Positions 9,108-17,539 are shown, counted from the stretch's first letter. The stretch: DNA of 64,000 nt from Janthinobacterium sp. TND4EL3 (GCF_900156175.1 NZ_FTMV01000001.1:372001-436000); one strand, 5' to 3'. Made by a program: numbers and translations. The notes: generated from the letters alone by a model not told the origin.

Positions 9108-11360
9108 ATGTTCTCGATCCGTGCCGTCCTGGCGGGCTGCGTGGCGGCGCTGTGCGCCTTGCCGCAAGCCGGCGCCGCCGCTGACGTACCCGCTGCCACC
9201 GCCACCTCCATTTCCGCCCAGGCCCTTCCTGCGCCTGCACGCCCGCGCATCGCCCTCGTGCTGTCGGGCGGCGGGGCGCGCGGTCTCGCGCATATCGGCG
9301 TCCTGAAAGTGCTGCAGGAGCTGCACGTGCCGATCGACATGGTGGTGGGCACCAGCATGGGCGGCGTGGTGGGCGGCGCGTATGCGGCCGGCGCTTCCGT
9401 GGCGGACCTGGAAAAGATGGCGCGCGAGACGAATTGGGCGCGCGTGGTGGCCGACCGGCCGCCGCGCGACGAACTGGCGTTCCGCCGCCGCGAGGAAGAT
9501 TTATTGCTGCCGTCGCGCATCGAGTTCGGCACCAGCCGCAACGGCATTTCCACGCCGCCGGCGGCGGCCAGCAATGCGGCGCTGGAAATGGCCCTGAACC
9601 GGCTGCTCCCGGCCGGCATGCGCGACCGCCCCGCCAGCCAGCTGCCGCTGCCTTTCCGCTCGGTGGCGTCGGACCTGGTCAATGGCGAGCTGGTGGAACT
9701 GGTCGACACGCCCCTGTTCCTGTCGATGCGCGCCTCGCTGGCCGTGCCCGGCGTGTTCGCCCCCGTGCGCGTGAACAACCGCCTGGTGGTCGACGGGGGC
9801 CTGGTGCGCAACCTGCCCGTCGACATGGCGCGCGCCATGGGCGCCGACATCATCATCGCCGTCAACGTGGGCACGCCGCTGGCGCCGGAAAAAGAGCTGG
9901 GCAGCGCCATCGGCGTGGCGCAGCAGATGCTGCAGATTCTCACGGAGCAGAACGTGCAGCGCTCGCTCAAGGAATTGCAGCCGCAGGACATCCTGGTGGC
10001 GCCCGACCTGACGGGCGTCAGCTTCCTCGACTTTGAAAACTATGCGCGCGCCATGCGCGCCGGCGAGCAGGCGGCGCAGGCATTGGCCGCGCGCCTGGCG
10101 CCGCTGGCCCTGCCGCCGGAACAGTACGCGGCGCGCGAGCAGCTGCGCCTGGCCGCGCCGGCCCTGCTGGACGTGGCCCTGCCGCTCACGCGCCTGGCCG
10201 TGGAGAGCGAAGGCGACATCAATCCGCGCATCCTGCAGGCGCAATCGGGGCTGGTCGAAGGGCAGGCCGTCAGCCAGGAAGACGTGCTCAAGGCGGCCGC
10301 CAAGCTGTATGGGCGCGGCGACGTGGCGCGCGTGGAGACGGAAGTGGTCGACGCCGGCGACCAGCGCGCCGTCAGCATCAAGGCGGTCGAAGCGCCATGG
10401 GCCAGCAGCCGCCTGCGCGTGGGCCTGGAAATAGCCAGCGATTTCAGGGACAGCAACACCTTTGCCCTGAAGCTGCTGCACGTGCGCTCGAATCTGAACA
10501 GCTGGGGCGGCGAATTGCGCAGCATGGTGCAGATCGGCACCACGCGTAACTTTGGCGTGCAGTACTGGCAGCCGCTGGGCGCCGGCAATCCGTGGTACAT
10601 CGCGCCCTCGCTCCAGTACAGCTCCCAGGCGGTCGACCTGTTCGACAAGGGCCGGCGCAGCGCGCGCGTCGCCTACAGCGGCCAGGGCGCCAGCCTGGTG
10701 CTGGGGCGCCAGTTCGGTTTCTGGGGCGACCTGCAGTTCGGCGTCAGCCGCAGCGAAGTCAAGGCCGGTGTCAGCATTCCCGCCGATCCGTCTTTGCCCG
10801 AGGAGCGGGCGCTGGGCACCAACCAGTTCGTCCAGTTCCGTGTCGATACGCTCGATTCGCCCGGTTTCCCCACGCGCGGCGTGCTGTTCGATGCCACCTG
10901 GACGCGCTCCGCGACCACCGGGACGGGCGAGTCGGGCCTGGGGCGTTCCGCCATCACGGGCCTGAAGGCGTTTGGCAGCGGTAACTGGGCCGGCCACGTG
11001 TATGGCGAATGGGCGCGCGCGCAGCGGGGCGAGGCGCCGCTCAGCCTGGGCGGCTTCCTGCGCCTGTCCGGCACGCAGTTCGAGTCGGTGACGGGGCGCA
11101 GCGTGGCGCTGGCGCGCTTCGTGATGGCGCGCCGCATCGGTTCCCTGCCCAGCACCCTGGGCGGTGCCGTGCGGGCCGGCTTTTCACTGGAAATGGGCGG
11201 CGGCTTCGATCAGAGCGAGCGCTGGAAAGCGACCAAGTTCACGCAGGCCAGCAGCGCCTTCATTTCCGTCGATACGCGCTTCGGCCCCGTGTACGTGGCG
11301 TCGGGCGCGTCGAAGGGCGGCGAGAGCACGCTCTACCTGTTCCTGGGACCGGTCTGGTAG
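9108..11360 (+). CDS. Exported patatin-like phospholipase with POTRA and outer-membrane barrel (PlpD-like, type Vd)
   Basis: The 750-residue protein has a signal peptide (to about residue 28, GAAA), then a patatin domain. Visible in that domain are the glycine-rich oxyanion loop SGGGARGLAHIGVL, the nucleophile elbow GTSMGG and the catalytic Asp motif VVDGGLVRNLP. A POTRA-like segment (about 360-430) follows, then a bacterial surface antigen/BamA-type barrel ending in a terminal aromatic (YLFLGPVW). This order matches Pseudomonas aeruginosa PlpD, where the barrel carries the lipase to the surface. It therefore probably exports itself through the outer membrane and need not use the neighbouring type II system. 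AGGAG lies 6 bases before the ATG. The end overlaps the convergent gene by 28 bases. Confidence 0.93.
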   Translation: MFSIRAVLAGCVAALCALPQAGAAADVPAATATSISAQALPAPARPRIALVLSGGGARGLAHIGVLKVLQELHVPIDMVVGTSMGGVVGGAYAAGASVADLEKMARETNWARVVADRPPRDELAFRRREEDLLLPSRIEFGTSRNGISTPPAAASNAALEMALNRLLPAGMRDRPASQLPLPFRSVASDLVNGELVELVDTPLFLSMRASLAVPGVFAPVRVNNRLVVDGGLVRNLPVDMARAMGADIIIAVNVGTPLAPEKELGSAIGVAQQMLQILTEQNVQRSLKELQPQDILVAPDLTGVSFLDFENYARAMRAGEQAAQALAARLAPLALPPEQYAAREQLRLAAPALLDVALPLTRLAVESEGDINPRILQAQSGLVEGQAVSQEDVLKAAAKLYGRGDVARVETEVVDAGDQRAVSIKAVEAPWASSRLRVGLEIASDFRDSNTFALKLLHVRSNLNSWGGELRSMVQIGTTRNFGVQYWQPLGAGNPWYIAPSLQYSSQAVDLFDKGRRSARVAYSGQGASLVLGRQFGFWGDLQFGVSRSEVKAGVSIPADPSLPEERALGTNQFVQFRVDTLDSPGFPTRGVLFDATWTRSATTGTGESGLGRSAITGLKAFGSGNWAGHVYGEWARAQRGEAPLSLGGFLRLSGTQFESVTGRSVALARFVMARRIGSLPSTLGGAVRAGFSLEMGGGFDQSERWKATKFTQASSAFISVDTRFGPVYVASGASKGGESTLYLFLGPVW

Positions 11361-12118
11361 GGCACCGCCGGGGCGGCGGGCGCCGTGTTGCGGCGCAGGG
11401 CCGTGAAGGCGGCAAATTCCCATGAACGGAAGCCCAGCAGCAGGGTAAAGCCGTCGCGCTCGGCGGGTGCCAGGCGGCGGTCGTTGTGGTGCAGCCGCGC
11501 CAGTTCCTCGGCCAGCTGGCGGATCTTCTGCACCAGCTCCTGGGCGCTCGACAGCGATAAACGCGCCGGGATGCACATCAGCGTTTCGCCGGCGCCGTCG
11601 AAATGCCCGCTGAAGTAATCGGCGACCACGTGTTCGCGGAAGTACTGCTGCACGGGACCGTCGGCCAGCCAGTGGAAGGCGTTCGAGACGCGCAGGCTGT
11701 AGCGGTTCAGCGGCTTGAGCTCGATCAATCCCAGGCGGTCCAGCTCGGCCAGGCAGACTATGCATTCGGCCTGCGTCAGCGCATACGTTTCCACCACCTG
11801 TTCCAGGCTCCAGTGCCCCAGGCAGCAGATCGCCACCAGCAGCAGGCGCGGATGCGCCACCAGCGACTTTTCCTGCACCAGCGTGAGCGTGTCGGCGTGC
11901 GGCGTGATGTCGGCCGCGCCGCGCAGCACGTCTTCCATGGCGATGCCGGAAGCCTTGCAGATCAGGGCCAGGCGCGACAGCGACATGTCGTGCTGGCCAA
12001 ACATGCGCTTGACGCTCGATTCGCTCATGGCGATGCGCTCGGCCAGCACTTTGTAGGTGATGCCGGCGGCGCGCAATTGGGTGCGCAGCACGCGCAAAAC
12101 CAGTTCAGGTGAACTCAC
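11333..12118 (-). CDS. XRE-type helix-turn-helix transcriptional regulator
   Basis: The 261-residue protein opens with a lambda-repressor-like helix-turn-helix: LRAAGITYKVLAERIAMSES, then SVKRMFG and LSRLALICKASGI, about residues 14-60. A second helical region (about 85-130, WSLEQVVETYALTQAECIVC then LAELDRLGLIEL) looks like a winged helix. The rest is not recognised. The start is GTG at 12118, with AAGGA six bases upstream on the minus strand. It faces the outer-membrane gene at 12286, so control of that gene and of itself is plausible but unproven. Its 3' end overlaps the end of the patatin gene by 28 bases. Confidence 0.85.
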   Translation of the reverse strand: MSSPELVLRVLRTQLRAAGITYKVLAERIAMSESSVKRMFGQHDMSLSRLALICKASGIAMEDVLRGAADITPHADTLTLVQEKSLVAHPRLLLVAICCLGHWSLEQVVETYALTQAECIVCLAELDRLGLIELKPLNRYSLRVSNAFHWLADGPVQQYFREHVVADYFSGHFDGAGETLMCIPARLSLSSAQELVQKIRQLAEELARLHHNDRRLAPAERDGFTLLLGFRSWEFAAFTALRRNTAPAAPAVPYQTGPRNR

Positions 12119-12181
12119 GATAGTTCCTTTTTACAAGTTTGGTAGCGGATGACGGTACCGAATGTAGCCCCGAATGGCACT

Positions 12182-12210
12182 TTGCACAAGGTGATAGTAC
12201 TTTGTGGCAA
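12182..12210. promoter_or_regulatory. Imperfect inverted repeat between the XRE regulator and the outer-membrane gene
   Basis: TTGCACAAg and cTTTGTGgCAA form an imperfect dyad around a short spacer in the 167-base divergent region. Its position between a helix-turn-helix gene and its divergent neighbour makes it a candidate operator. The symmetry is not perfect and no promoter could be fixed beside it with confidence. Confidence 0.3.
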
Positions 12211-12285
12211 AAAAGATGACACTCCCGCTTGTGGCTCGCGCAGCGCGCTACAACCAGGCAATCCATCCACTTGTAGAGGTTATCC

Positions 12286-12888
12286 ATGTTCCCATCTTTC
12301 CGTTTTCCCGCAGTGCTGCTGGCGCTGGCCAGCATCGCTCCCTTGCACGCCGTGGCGGCCGATCCGGCGCCGAGCCCCGTGTATATGGGCGCCAGCTACG
12401 GTTTTCGCGCCAGCACCGACCTCGATTGCGTGCCAGGACAAGGCGATTGCGACAAAAGCAGCAAGCGCAGCGGCAAGGCCTACGTGGGCTACAGTTTCGA
12501 CGCGCTGCCGTTTCAGGGCGGCGTGGCCCTGCCTTCGATTGAGCTGGTGGGGTATCTGGGGGGAGAGGTCAAGTCCGGCTTCGACAAGCGCGCTGGCCGC
12601 GGCAAATTCACGGGCCTCGGCATGCAGGGCGTGCTCGGCTACCAGTTCGACGCCTTTACCCTGAGCGGCCGCGCCGGCGTGGCTTACACGCAGGGCAAGG
12701 TCGATTATCTGGGCGGTGGTTCGGACAAGAAGGACAAGATCGGCCTGACCTACGGTATCGGCGCGGCCTACGCGCTGAACAAGAACTGGTCGCTGCACCT
12801 CGACTGGGACCGCGTGCCGGTCAAGTACAGCACCCGGCAGACGGGCAAGGTCGACATGTTTTCGCTGGGCGCGTCCTACCGTTTCTAA
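12286..12888 (+). CDS. Outer-membrane beta-barrel protein (OmpA/OmpW-like small barrel)
   Basis: The 200-residue precursor has a signal peptide ending near HAVAA and then alternating beta-strands: VYMGASYGFRAS, KAYVGYSFDAL, GMQGVLGYQF, FTLSGRAGVAYTQG, GLTYGIGAAYAL. It ends in the terminal aromatic signature MFSLGASYRF used for barrel assembly. The size fits an eight-stranded barrel. A Cys pair near residues 48 and 54 (CVPGQGDC) may form a disulfide in the first loop. AGAGG lies six bases before the ATG. No specific function can be read. Confidence 0.85.
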   Translation: MFPSFRFPAVLLALASIAPLHAVAADPAPSPVYMGASYGFRASTDLDCVPGQGDCDKSSKRSGKAYVGYSFDALPFQGGVALPSIELVGYLGGEVKSGFDKRAGRGKFTGLGMQGVLGYQFDAFTLSGRAGVAYTQGKVDYLGGGSDKKDKIGLTYGIGAAYALNKNWSLHLDWDRVPVKYSTRQTGKVDMFSLGASYRF

Positions 12889-12920
12889 GGGGGACGTTCA
12901 GCAGACGATGGCTTGATGGC

Positions 12921-12943
12921 GGACGCCCCGGAACGGGGTGTCC
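12921..12943. terminator. GC-rich hairpin between convergent genes
   Basis: GGACGCCCC and GGGGTGTCC pair over nine positions (one G-T) around a five-base loop. It sits 33 bases after the outer-membrane gene and about 100 bases after the end of the 64-residue gene on the other strand. There is no T-run on either side, so termination is only a possibility. Nothing else is visible in the 150-base gap. Confidence 0.4.
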
Positions 12944-13038
12944 GCGGGCGGCCTGAAATGCCCATGGCGGCGTTGCACGGCCTCGCCGTATTGCTCATAC
13001 TGTCTTCGTCCATGCGCCTTGCCATGGACATTTGCCGA

Positions 13039-13233
13039 TCAGTCTTTGACGTCAACCTTCAACAGCAGTTTCGCCAGCAGGCGTTTTTCCTGCTGGCGCT
13101 GGCCGGACACGGTTTTTACGTGCGCCCCGGCCGCGCGCTGCAGGGCAGCGGCGGCGACGGGGTTGCGCGGTTTTTGCGAGGGTTCGACGCGGAACTGCAT
13201 TTTCTGCCGCGTCGCCAATGCCTTGTTTGCCAT
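13039..13233 (-). CDS. Small basic protein of unknown function behind hslU
   Basis: This 64-residue, strongly basic, hydrophilic protein starts MANKALATRQKMQFRVEPSQ and has no membrane helix or recognised domain. Its strong ribosome site, AAGGAGG ending seven bases before the ATG, argues that it is translated. It begins 15 bases after the hslU stop on the same strand, so it should be co-transcribed with hslVU. I do not recognise the family. Being short and rich in Arg, Lys, Gln and Ala, it could bind nucleic acid, but nothing shows that. Confidence 0.65.
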   Translation of the reverse strand: MANKALATRQKMQFRVEPSQKPRNPVAAAALQRAAGAHVKTVSGQRQQEKRLLAKLLLKVDVKD

Positions 13234-13248
13234 CGGTCCCCTCCTTGC

Positions 13249-14607
13249 TTACAGCACGTAGCGCGACAGGTCTTCGTTGACCGACAACGCTTCCAGGCGT
13301 TCGTTGACGTAGGCGGCATCGATTACCAGCACATTTTCCGTGCTGCTGCTGCCTTCGCTGGCCGTAAACGACACTTCCTCCAGCAGTTTTTCCATCACCG
13401 TGTGCAGCCGGCGCGCGCCGATGTTTTCCGTGCGTTCGTTGACCGAGTAGGCGATTTCCGCCAGGCGCGTGATGCCTTCGGGGGCGAATTTCAGGGTCAG
13501 GTTTTCCGTCGCCAGCAGGGCTTCGTACTGCATCGTCAGGCAGGCGTCGGTACTCGTCAGAATGCGCTCGAAGTCCGAGATCGACAGCGATTCCAGTTCC
13601 ACGCGGATGGGGAAGCGCCCCTGCAGTTCCGGAATCAGGTCCGACGGCTTGGCCAGGTGGAAGGCGCCCGAGGCGATGAACAGGATGTGGTCCGTGCGTA
13701 TCATGCCGTACTTGGTGTTGACGGTCGTGCCTTCGACCAGCGGCAGCAGGTCGCGCTGCACGCCTGCGCGCGAGACGTCGGCGCCGCCGGACTCCGAACG
13801 CGAGGCGATCTTGTCGATCTCGTCGAGGAAGACGATGCCGTTCTGCTCGACGTTCTGGATGGCCTTCTGTTTCAGCTCGTCTTCGTTGACCAGCTTGGCC
13901 GCTTCCTCCTCGACCAGCAGCTTTAAGGCTTCCTTGATCTTGACCTTGCGCGCCTTCTTGCGCTGCCCGCCCACGCCCGAAAACATGGACTTGATCTGTT
14001 CCGTCATTTCTTCCATGCCCGGCGGCGCCATGATTTCCATCTGCGGGCCCGCTTCGGCCAGTTCCAGCTCGATTTCCTTGTCATCGAGCTCGCCCTGGCG
14101 CAGGCGCTTGCGGAAGGTCTGGCGCGTGCTGTCGCCGCTGCCCGTGTCCACGGCCGCCGGCGTATTCGGCGTGAAGCCGAAGTCGCGCGCCGGCGGCACG
14201 AGGATGTCGATGATGCGGTCTTCGGCCGCGTCTTCGGCGCGTGCGCGCACTTTCTTCATTTCCAGCGCGCGCGTCTGCTTGATGCCGATGTCGATCAGGT
14301 CGCGGATGATGGTGTCGACGTCGCGCCCCACATAGCCCACTTCCGTGAACTTGGTCGCTTCGATCTTGATGAACGGCGCTTCGGCCAGCTTGGCCAGGCG
14401 GCGCGCGATTTCCGTCTTGCCGACGCCCGTGGGGCCGATCATGAGGATGTTTTTTGGCGTGATTTCATGGCGCAGGGGCTCGGCCACCTGCTGGCGGCGC
14501 CAGCGGTTGCGCAGGGCGATGGCGACGGCGCGCTTGGCCTTGGCCTGGCCCACCACGTGTTTGTCGAGTTCGGTGACGATTTCCGACGGGGTCATGTTCA
14601 TGATCAT
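13249..14607 (-). CDS. hslU: HslU, ATPase subunit of the HslVU protease
   Basis: HslU is the AAA+ unfoldase that feeds the HslV peptidase. The 452-residue protein shows [13 protein letters not shown] at the start, Walker [16 protein letters not shown], the pore motif GYVGRDV, Walker [13 protein letters not shown], and the C-terminal tail LSRYVL that docks into HslV. The insert I-domain lies between the Walker motifs. Three in-frame ATGs occur within five codons. The first (14607) is spaced best from AGAAAG, but 14601 or 14595 are possible. It starts 34 bases after hslV. Confidence 0.97.
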   Translation of the reverse strand: MIMNMTPSEIVTELDKHVVGQAKAKRAVAIALRNRWRRQQVAEPLRHEITPKNILMIGPTGVGKTEIARRLAKLAEAPFIKIEATKFTEVGYVGRDVDTIIRDLIDIGIKQTRALEMKKVRARAEDAAEDRIIDILVPPARDFGFTPNTPAAVDTGSGDSTRQTFRKRLRQGELDDKEIELELAEAGPQMEIMAPPGMEEMTEQIKSMFSGVGGQRKKARKVKIKEALKLLVEEEAAKLVNEDELKQKAIQNVEQNGIVFLDEIDKIASRSESGGADVSRAGVQRDLLPLVEGTTVNTKYGMIRTDHILFIASGAFHLAKPSDLIPELQGRFPIRVELESLSISDFERILTSTDACLTMQYEALLATENLTLKFAPEGITRLAEIAYSVNERTENIGARRLHTVMEKLLEEVSFTASEGSSSTENVLVIDAAYVNERLEALSVNEDLSRYVL

Positions 14608-14641
14608 AGGTGGCTTTCTGTATTCTGTACTCGGGGGACGC

Positions 14642-15178
14642 TTAGTCCAAGGTCTCGATGATGTGCGACATGTTGGTATAAATGCACAGCTCGGCGGCGA
14701 TGGTCAGCGATTTCCTGACCACCTCGGCCGGCGACAAGTCCGTGTTTTCCTGCAGCGCCTTGGCGGCCGACTGGGCGTAGGTGCCGCCCGAGCCGATGGC
14801 GCCGATGCCGTCTTCCGGTTCCAGCACGTCGCCATTGCCCGTGATGACCAGGGTCGACTCGCTGTCGGCCACCAGCAGCATCGCTTCCAGGCGGCGCAGC
14901 ACGCGGTCGGTGCGCCAGTCCTTGGCCAGTTCCACGGAGGCGCGCAGCAGGTTGCCCTGGTGTTTTTCCAGCTTGCCTTCAAAGCGGTCGAGCAGGGTGA
15001 AGGCGTCGGCCGTGCCGCCGGCAAAGCCGACCAGGACCTTGCCTTGGTACAACTTGCGCACCTTGCGGGCCGTGCCCTTCATGACGATGTTGCCCAGCGT
15101 TACTTGTCCATCGCCGCCCAGGGCGACTTGCTTGCCGCGCCGGACGCAGAGGATGGTGGTGCCGTGAAATTGTTCCAT
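14642..15178 (-). CDS. hslV: HslV, peptidase subunit of the HslVU protease
   Basis: HslV is the proteasome-like N-terminal threonine peptidase of the heat-shock protease. The 178-residue protein reads [15 protein letters not shown]. Removal of the six-residue pro-segment would expose the catalytic Thr, as in other betaproteobacteria. The conserved [11 protein letters not shown] and [13 protein letters not shown] motifs follow. GAGGT lies five bases before the ATG. A sigma-32-like promoter lies about 65 bases upstream and should drive hslV-hslU and the small gene behind it. Confidence 0.97.
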   Translation of the reverse strand: MEQFHGTTILCVRRGKQVALGGDGQVTLGNIVMKGTARKVRKLYQGKVLVGFAGGTADAFTLLDRFEGKLEKHQGNLLRASVELAKDWRTDRVLRRLEAMLLVADSESTLVITGNGDVLEPEDGIGAIGSGGTYAQSAAKALQENTDLSPAEVVRKSLTIAAELCIYTNMSHIIETLD

Positions 15179-15242
15179 AGTGACCTCAAAAGATTCGTGC
15201 CGATGCGTGCAGCGTCATGCGCCTGCGCGCCCATGGCTCAAA

Positions 15243-15270
15243 AGTGGGGATGGAAAAGGCAATTGCAAGC
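15243..15270 (-). promoter_or_regulatory. Sigma-32 (heat-shock) type promoter for hslVU
   Basis: Read on the minus strand, CTTGCAA (15270-15264) is followed after 13 bases by CCCCACTT (15250-15243). The known sigma-32 consensus is CTTGAAA, 11-16 bases, CCCCATNT. The expected start is about 55-60 bases upstream of hslV. A heat-shock protease is exactly where such a promoter is expected. Confidence 0.7.
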
Positions 15271-15313
15271 GGCACTTGCCGCTGCCGCGCCTGCTTCAGT
15301 GTAGTCGGCGCGG

Positions 15314-15358
15314 GGCGAAAAAAAAGCACGCAACGCTGGTTGAGTGCTTTTTTTCGCC
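15314..15358 (-). terminator. Strong terminator downstream of dksA, symmetric in both directions
   Basis: GGCGAAAAAAAAGCAC and GTGCTTTTTTTCGCC pair around a 14-base loop. The A-tract before and the T-tract after the GC core make it work from either strand. On the minus strand it lies about 40 bases after the dksA stop and separates dksA from hslVU. Confidence 0.85.
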
Positions 15359-15397
15359 ATCGCGGGCCGCCGGGGCGGCCGCGCAAGGGGAGGGCGA

Positions 15398-15850
15398 TCA
15401 GTCGCCGTACAGCTTTTGCTTCAGTTCGCGCCGTTGCTGGGCTTCCAGCGACAGGGTGGCGGTTGGACGGGCGATCAGGCGCGGGATGCCGATAGGCTCG
15501 CCCGTTTCTTCACACCAGCCATAGTCGCCGGCGTCGATGCTGGCGATCGATTGCTGTACTTTCTTCAGCAATTTGCGCTCGCGGTCGCGCGTGCGCAGTT
15601 CCAGCGCATGCTCTTCCTCGATGGTGGCGCGGTCGGCAGGGTCCGGTACGAGCACGGTTTCACGCAAGTGTTCCGTGGTTTCGCCGGCGTTTTTCAGCAG
15701 GTCTTTTTCGAGCTGCTGCAGGCGTGCCTTGAAGAATGCCAGTTGTGCCGGATTCATGTAGTCATCTTCGCTCATGGCGCGAATTTGCTCTTCGCTGATG
15801 AGAGGGATGTCTTGGTTGGCGGCCGGGGTCGATTTATTAGTTTTGGTCAT
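15398..15850 (-). CDS. dksA: DksA-type RNA polymerase-binding transcription factor, single-cysteine form
   Basis: DksA binds the secondary channel of RNA polymerase and, with ppGpp, runs the stringent response. From the ATG at 15850 (MTKTNKSTPA) the product is 150 residues. The reading frame is open to 15916, but that extension has no ribosome site. The coiled-coil tip keeps DPADRA, matching the essential DxxDxA. In the C-terminal region the four zinc cysteines of Escherichia coli (CESC...CIDC) are reduced to one: CEET and LSLEA. Some DksA proteins are known to work without a full zinc site. A strong terminator follows. Confidence 0.93.
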   Translation of the reverse strand: MTKTNKSTPAANQDIPLISEEQIRAMSEDDYMNPAQLAFFKARLQQLEKDLLKNAGETTEHLRETVLVPDPADRATIEEEHALELRTRDRERKLLKKVQQSIASIDAGDYGWCEETGEPIGIPRLIARPTATLSLEAQQRRELKQKLYGD

Positions 15851-16330
15851 AACTTCGCTTACCTTCGATACGACAGAGTTTTCAAATTGATCAGTTGATG
15901 CGGCGGCGCCGAGCAACTGTACAGGTTCCGCTTGGCATTGCTGTCCCGCTGTACTGCGTGCGACCTTGGCTTGCCGGCGGAGGCCAGGACTACCGGCCGG
16001 CTATTTTTGCCATGTTGATAACTTTTTACCGCTATATGCCAGTCGCGCTCGTTGCGTCGACCTGCGTGTTGGGTGGATCGGTTGCATGCCTGGCATGCGG
16101 CCAGCGGCAGTTTGCCAGCATTTCATGACAGGCGAACGACATGGGCCGTTTTCGTCGCTGATTTTGGCACGCTTTGCCTTATATTGCCATCCCGATTTGT
16201 TGACTGGCCGATCAGAGTTGGCCACTTGTTGGTTTATGTCAGCAAGATTGTCGTCGGGCAGCGGGAAAGCGTGCTTAACTTTCCCTTTTGTTTCTGCTTT
16301 GCAACGGGTATTTTGCAAAACCCGGCTAGT
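15851..16330. other. 480-base gap between dksA and the zinc GTPase gene
   Basis: No gene is supported here. Open frames exist (for example 16001-16318 on the minus strand) but lack ribosome sites, start sensibly nowhere and resemble nothing. The stretch is richer in A and T than its surroundings, especially 16150-16330. It must hold the dksA promoter on the minus strand, but I could not fix a -10/-35 pair. A short hairpin, CGGGT/ACCCG, lies just after the GTPase stop codon. Confidence 0.6.
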
Positions 16331-17413
16331 TTATACCAAACATTGTTCGAGTCCGCGAATAAAAATGTCTTTTGGTAGATTTTTGCCAATAAATACCATT
16401 TTGCTGCCGCGTACCTCGTTTTCACCCCATTTGGCGCCCAGGTCGCTGCCCATCAGCTGGTGCACGCCCTGGAAGACCACCTTGCGCTCGGCGCCCTGCA
16501 TCAGCAGCACGCCCTTGTAGCGCAGCATGCGCGGGCCATACACTTGCACCAGGCCGCCGAGGAACTCGTCGAGCTTGGCGCTGTCAAACGGCTGCGTACT
16601 CTTGAATACAAAGGCGGCGATATCGTCGCTGTGCTGTGCATGGTGGTGGTCGGCATGGCCGCAGTCGGTGGCGCAGGCCGCAGTATGTTCATGCGTGTGT
16701 TCGTGAGCGTGCTCATCTGCGTGCGCATGATCATGATCATGCACGTGCGCCGTCTCCGTCACCAGGAAATCCGGGTCCAGTTCCAGCTTTTCATTCAGGT
16801 TGAAGCCGCGGATGTCGAGCACCTCGGCCAGCGGCGCGCGGCCGAAATCGGCCCTGGCGATGGGCGCGCGCGGATTGATGCGTTTCAAACGGCGCGTCAG
16901 CGCGGCCACGTCGTCTTCACTGACGAGGTCGGTCTTCGACAGCAGCAGCTTGTCGGCAAAGCCCACTTGCCGCTGGGCTTCCTCGTATTCGTCGAGTTGC
17001 TTCATGGCATGGCGGGCGTCGACCACCGTGATGATGGCGTCAAGCATGTAGTGGCTGCCCACTTCTTCGTCGACAAAGAAGGTTTGCGCCACGGGGCCGG
17101 GATTGGCCAGTCCCGTCGTTTCGATGACGACGCGGTCAAACGCGATCAGGCCGGCGTCGCGCTTGCGCGCCAGTTCCGACAAGCCCACGATCAGGTCGCC
17201 GCGCACGGTGCAGCAGATGCAACCGTTGTTCATCTCGATGATGTGCTCGTTGCTATCCTGCACCAGGATTTCATTGTCGATGTTCTCCTGGCCAAACTCG
17301 TTTTCGATCACGGCGATGCGCATGCCATGGTCTTCCTGCAGTATGCGGTTGAGCAAGGTGGTTTTGCCCGCGCCGAGGAAACCGGTGAGGATGGTGGTGG
17401 GTATCATTGCCAT
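16331..17413 (-). CDS. CobW/COG0523-family GTPase with His-rich metal region, likely zinc chaperone
   Basis: These GTPases deliver or traffic metals, chiefly zinc. From ATG 17413 the product is 360 residues. It shows the P-loop GFLGAGKTTLLNR, the metal motif CICC (in GCICCTVRGDL), a Walker B-like region and the NKxD-type SKTDLV. A histidine-rich run at about 225-265 (HVHDHDHAHADEHAHEHTHE) is followed by more Cys/His (CATDCGHADHHHA). The CobW C-terminal domain ends the protein. An ATG two codons on (17407) is equally possible. It stands alone, with xerC 126 bases upstream on the same strand. Confidence 0.92.
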   Translation of the reverse strand: MAMIPTTILTGFLGAGKTTLLNRILQEDHGMRIAVIENEFGQENIDNEILVQDSNEHIIEMNNGCICCTVRGDLIVGLSELARKRDAGLIAFDRVVIETTGLANPGPVAQTFFVDEEVGSHYMLDAIITVVDARHAMKQLDEYEEAQRQVGFADKLLLSKTDLVSEDDVAALTRRLKRINPRAPIARADFGRAPLAEVLDIRGFNLNEKLELDPDFLVTETAHVHDHDHAHADEHAHEHTHEHTAACATDCGHADHHHAQHSDDIAAFVFKSTQPFDSAKLDEFLGGLVQVYGPRMLRYKGVLLMQGAERKVVFQGVHQLMGSDLGAKWGENEVRGSKMVFIGKNLPKDIFIRGLEQCLV

Positions 17414-17539
17414 GAGAATGCCTATGCTGTAATCGGTGGTGCCGCCGCGCAAGCGGGCGAATCCGGACGATTATGCCGGAATTTCTCAAATGCTTGCAAA
17501 TGTACGCCGAATCGCTTGATTTGGATCAGGCCGTTTCGA

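Noticed and set aside
16005..16025. TTATCAACA on the minus strand, one mismatch from a DnaA box
   Set aside because: A single copy with no cluster of boxes, no AT-rich unwinding element and no dnaA/dnaN nearby; not evidence for an origin.
16001..16318. 105-residue open frame in the dksA-GTPase gap
   Set aside because: No ribosome site, no domain and low-quality composition; the region could be non-coding.
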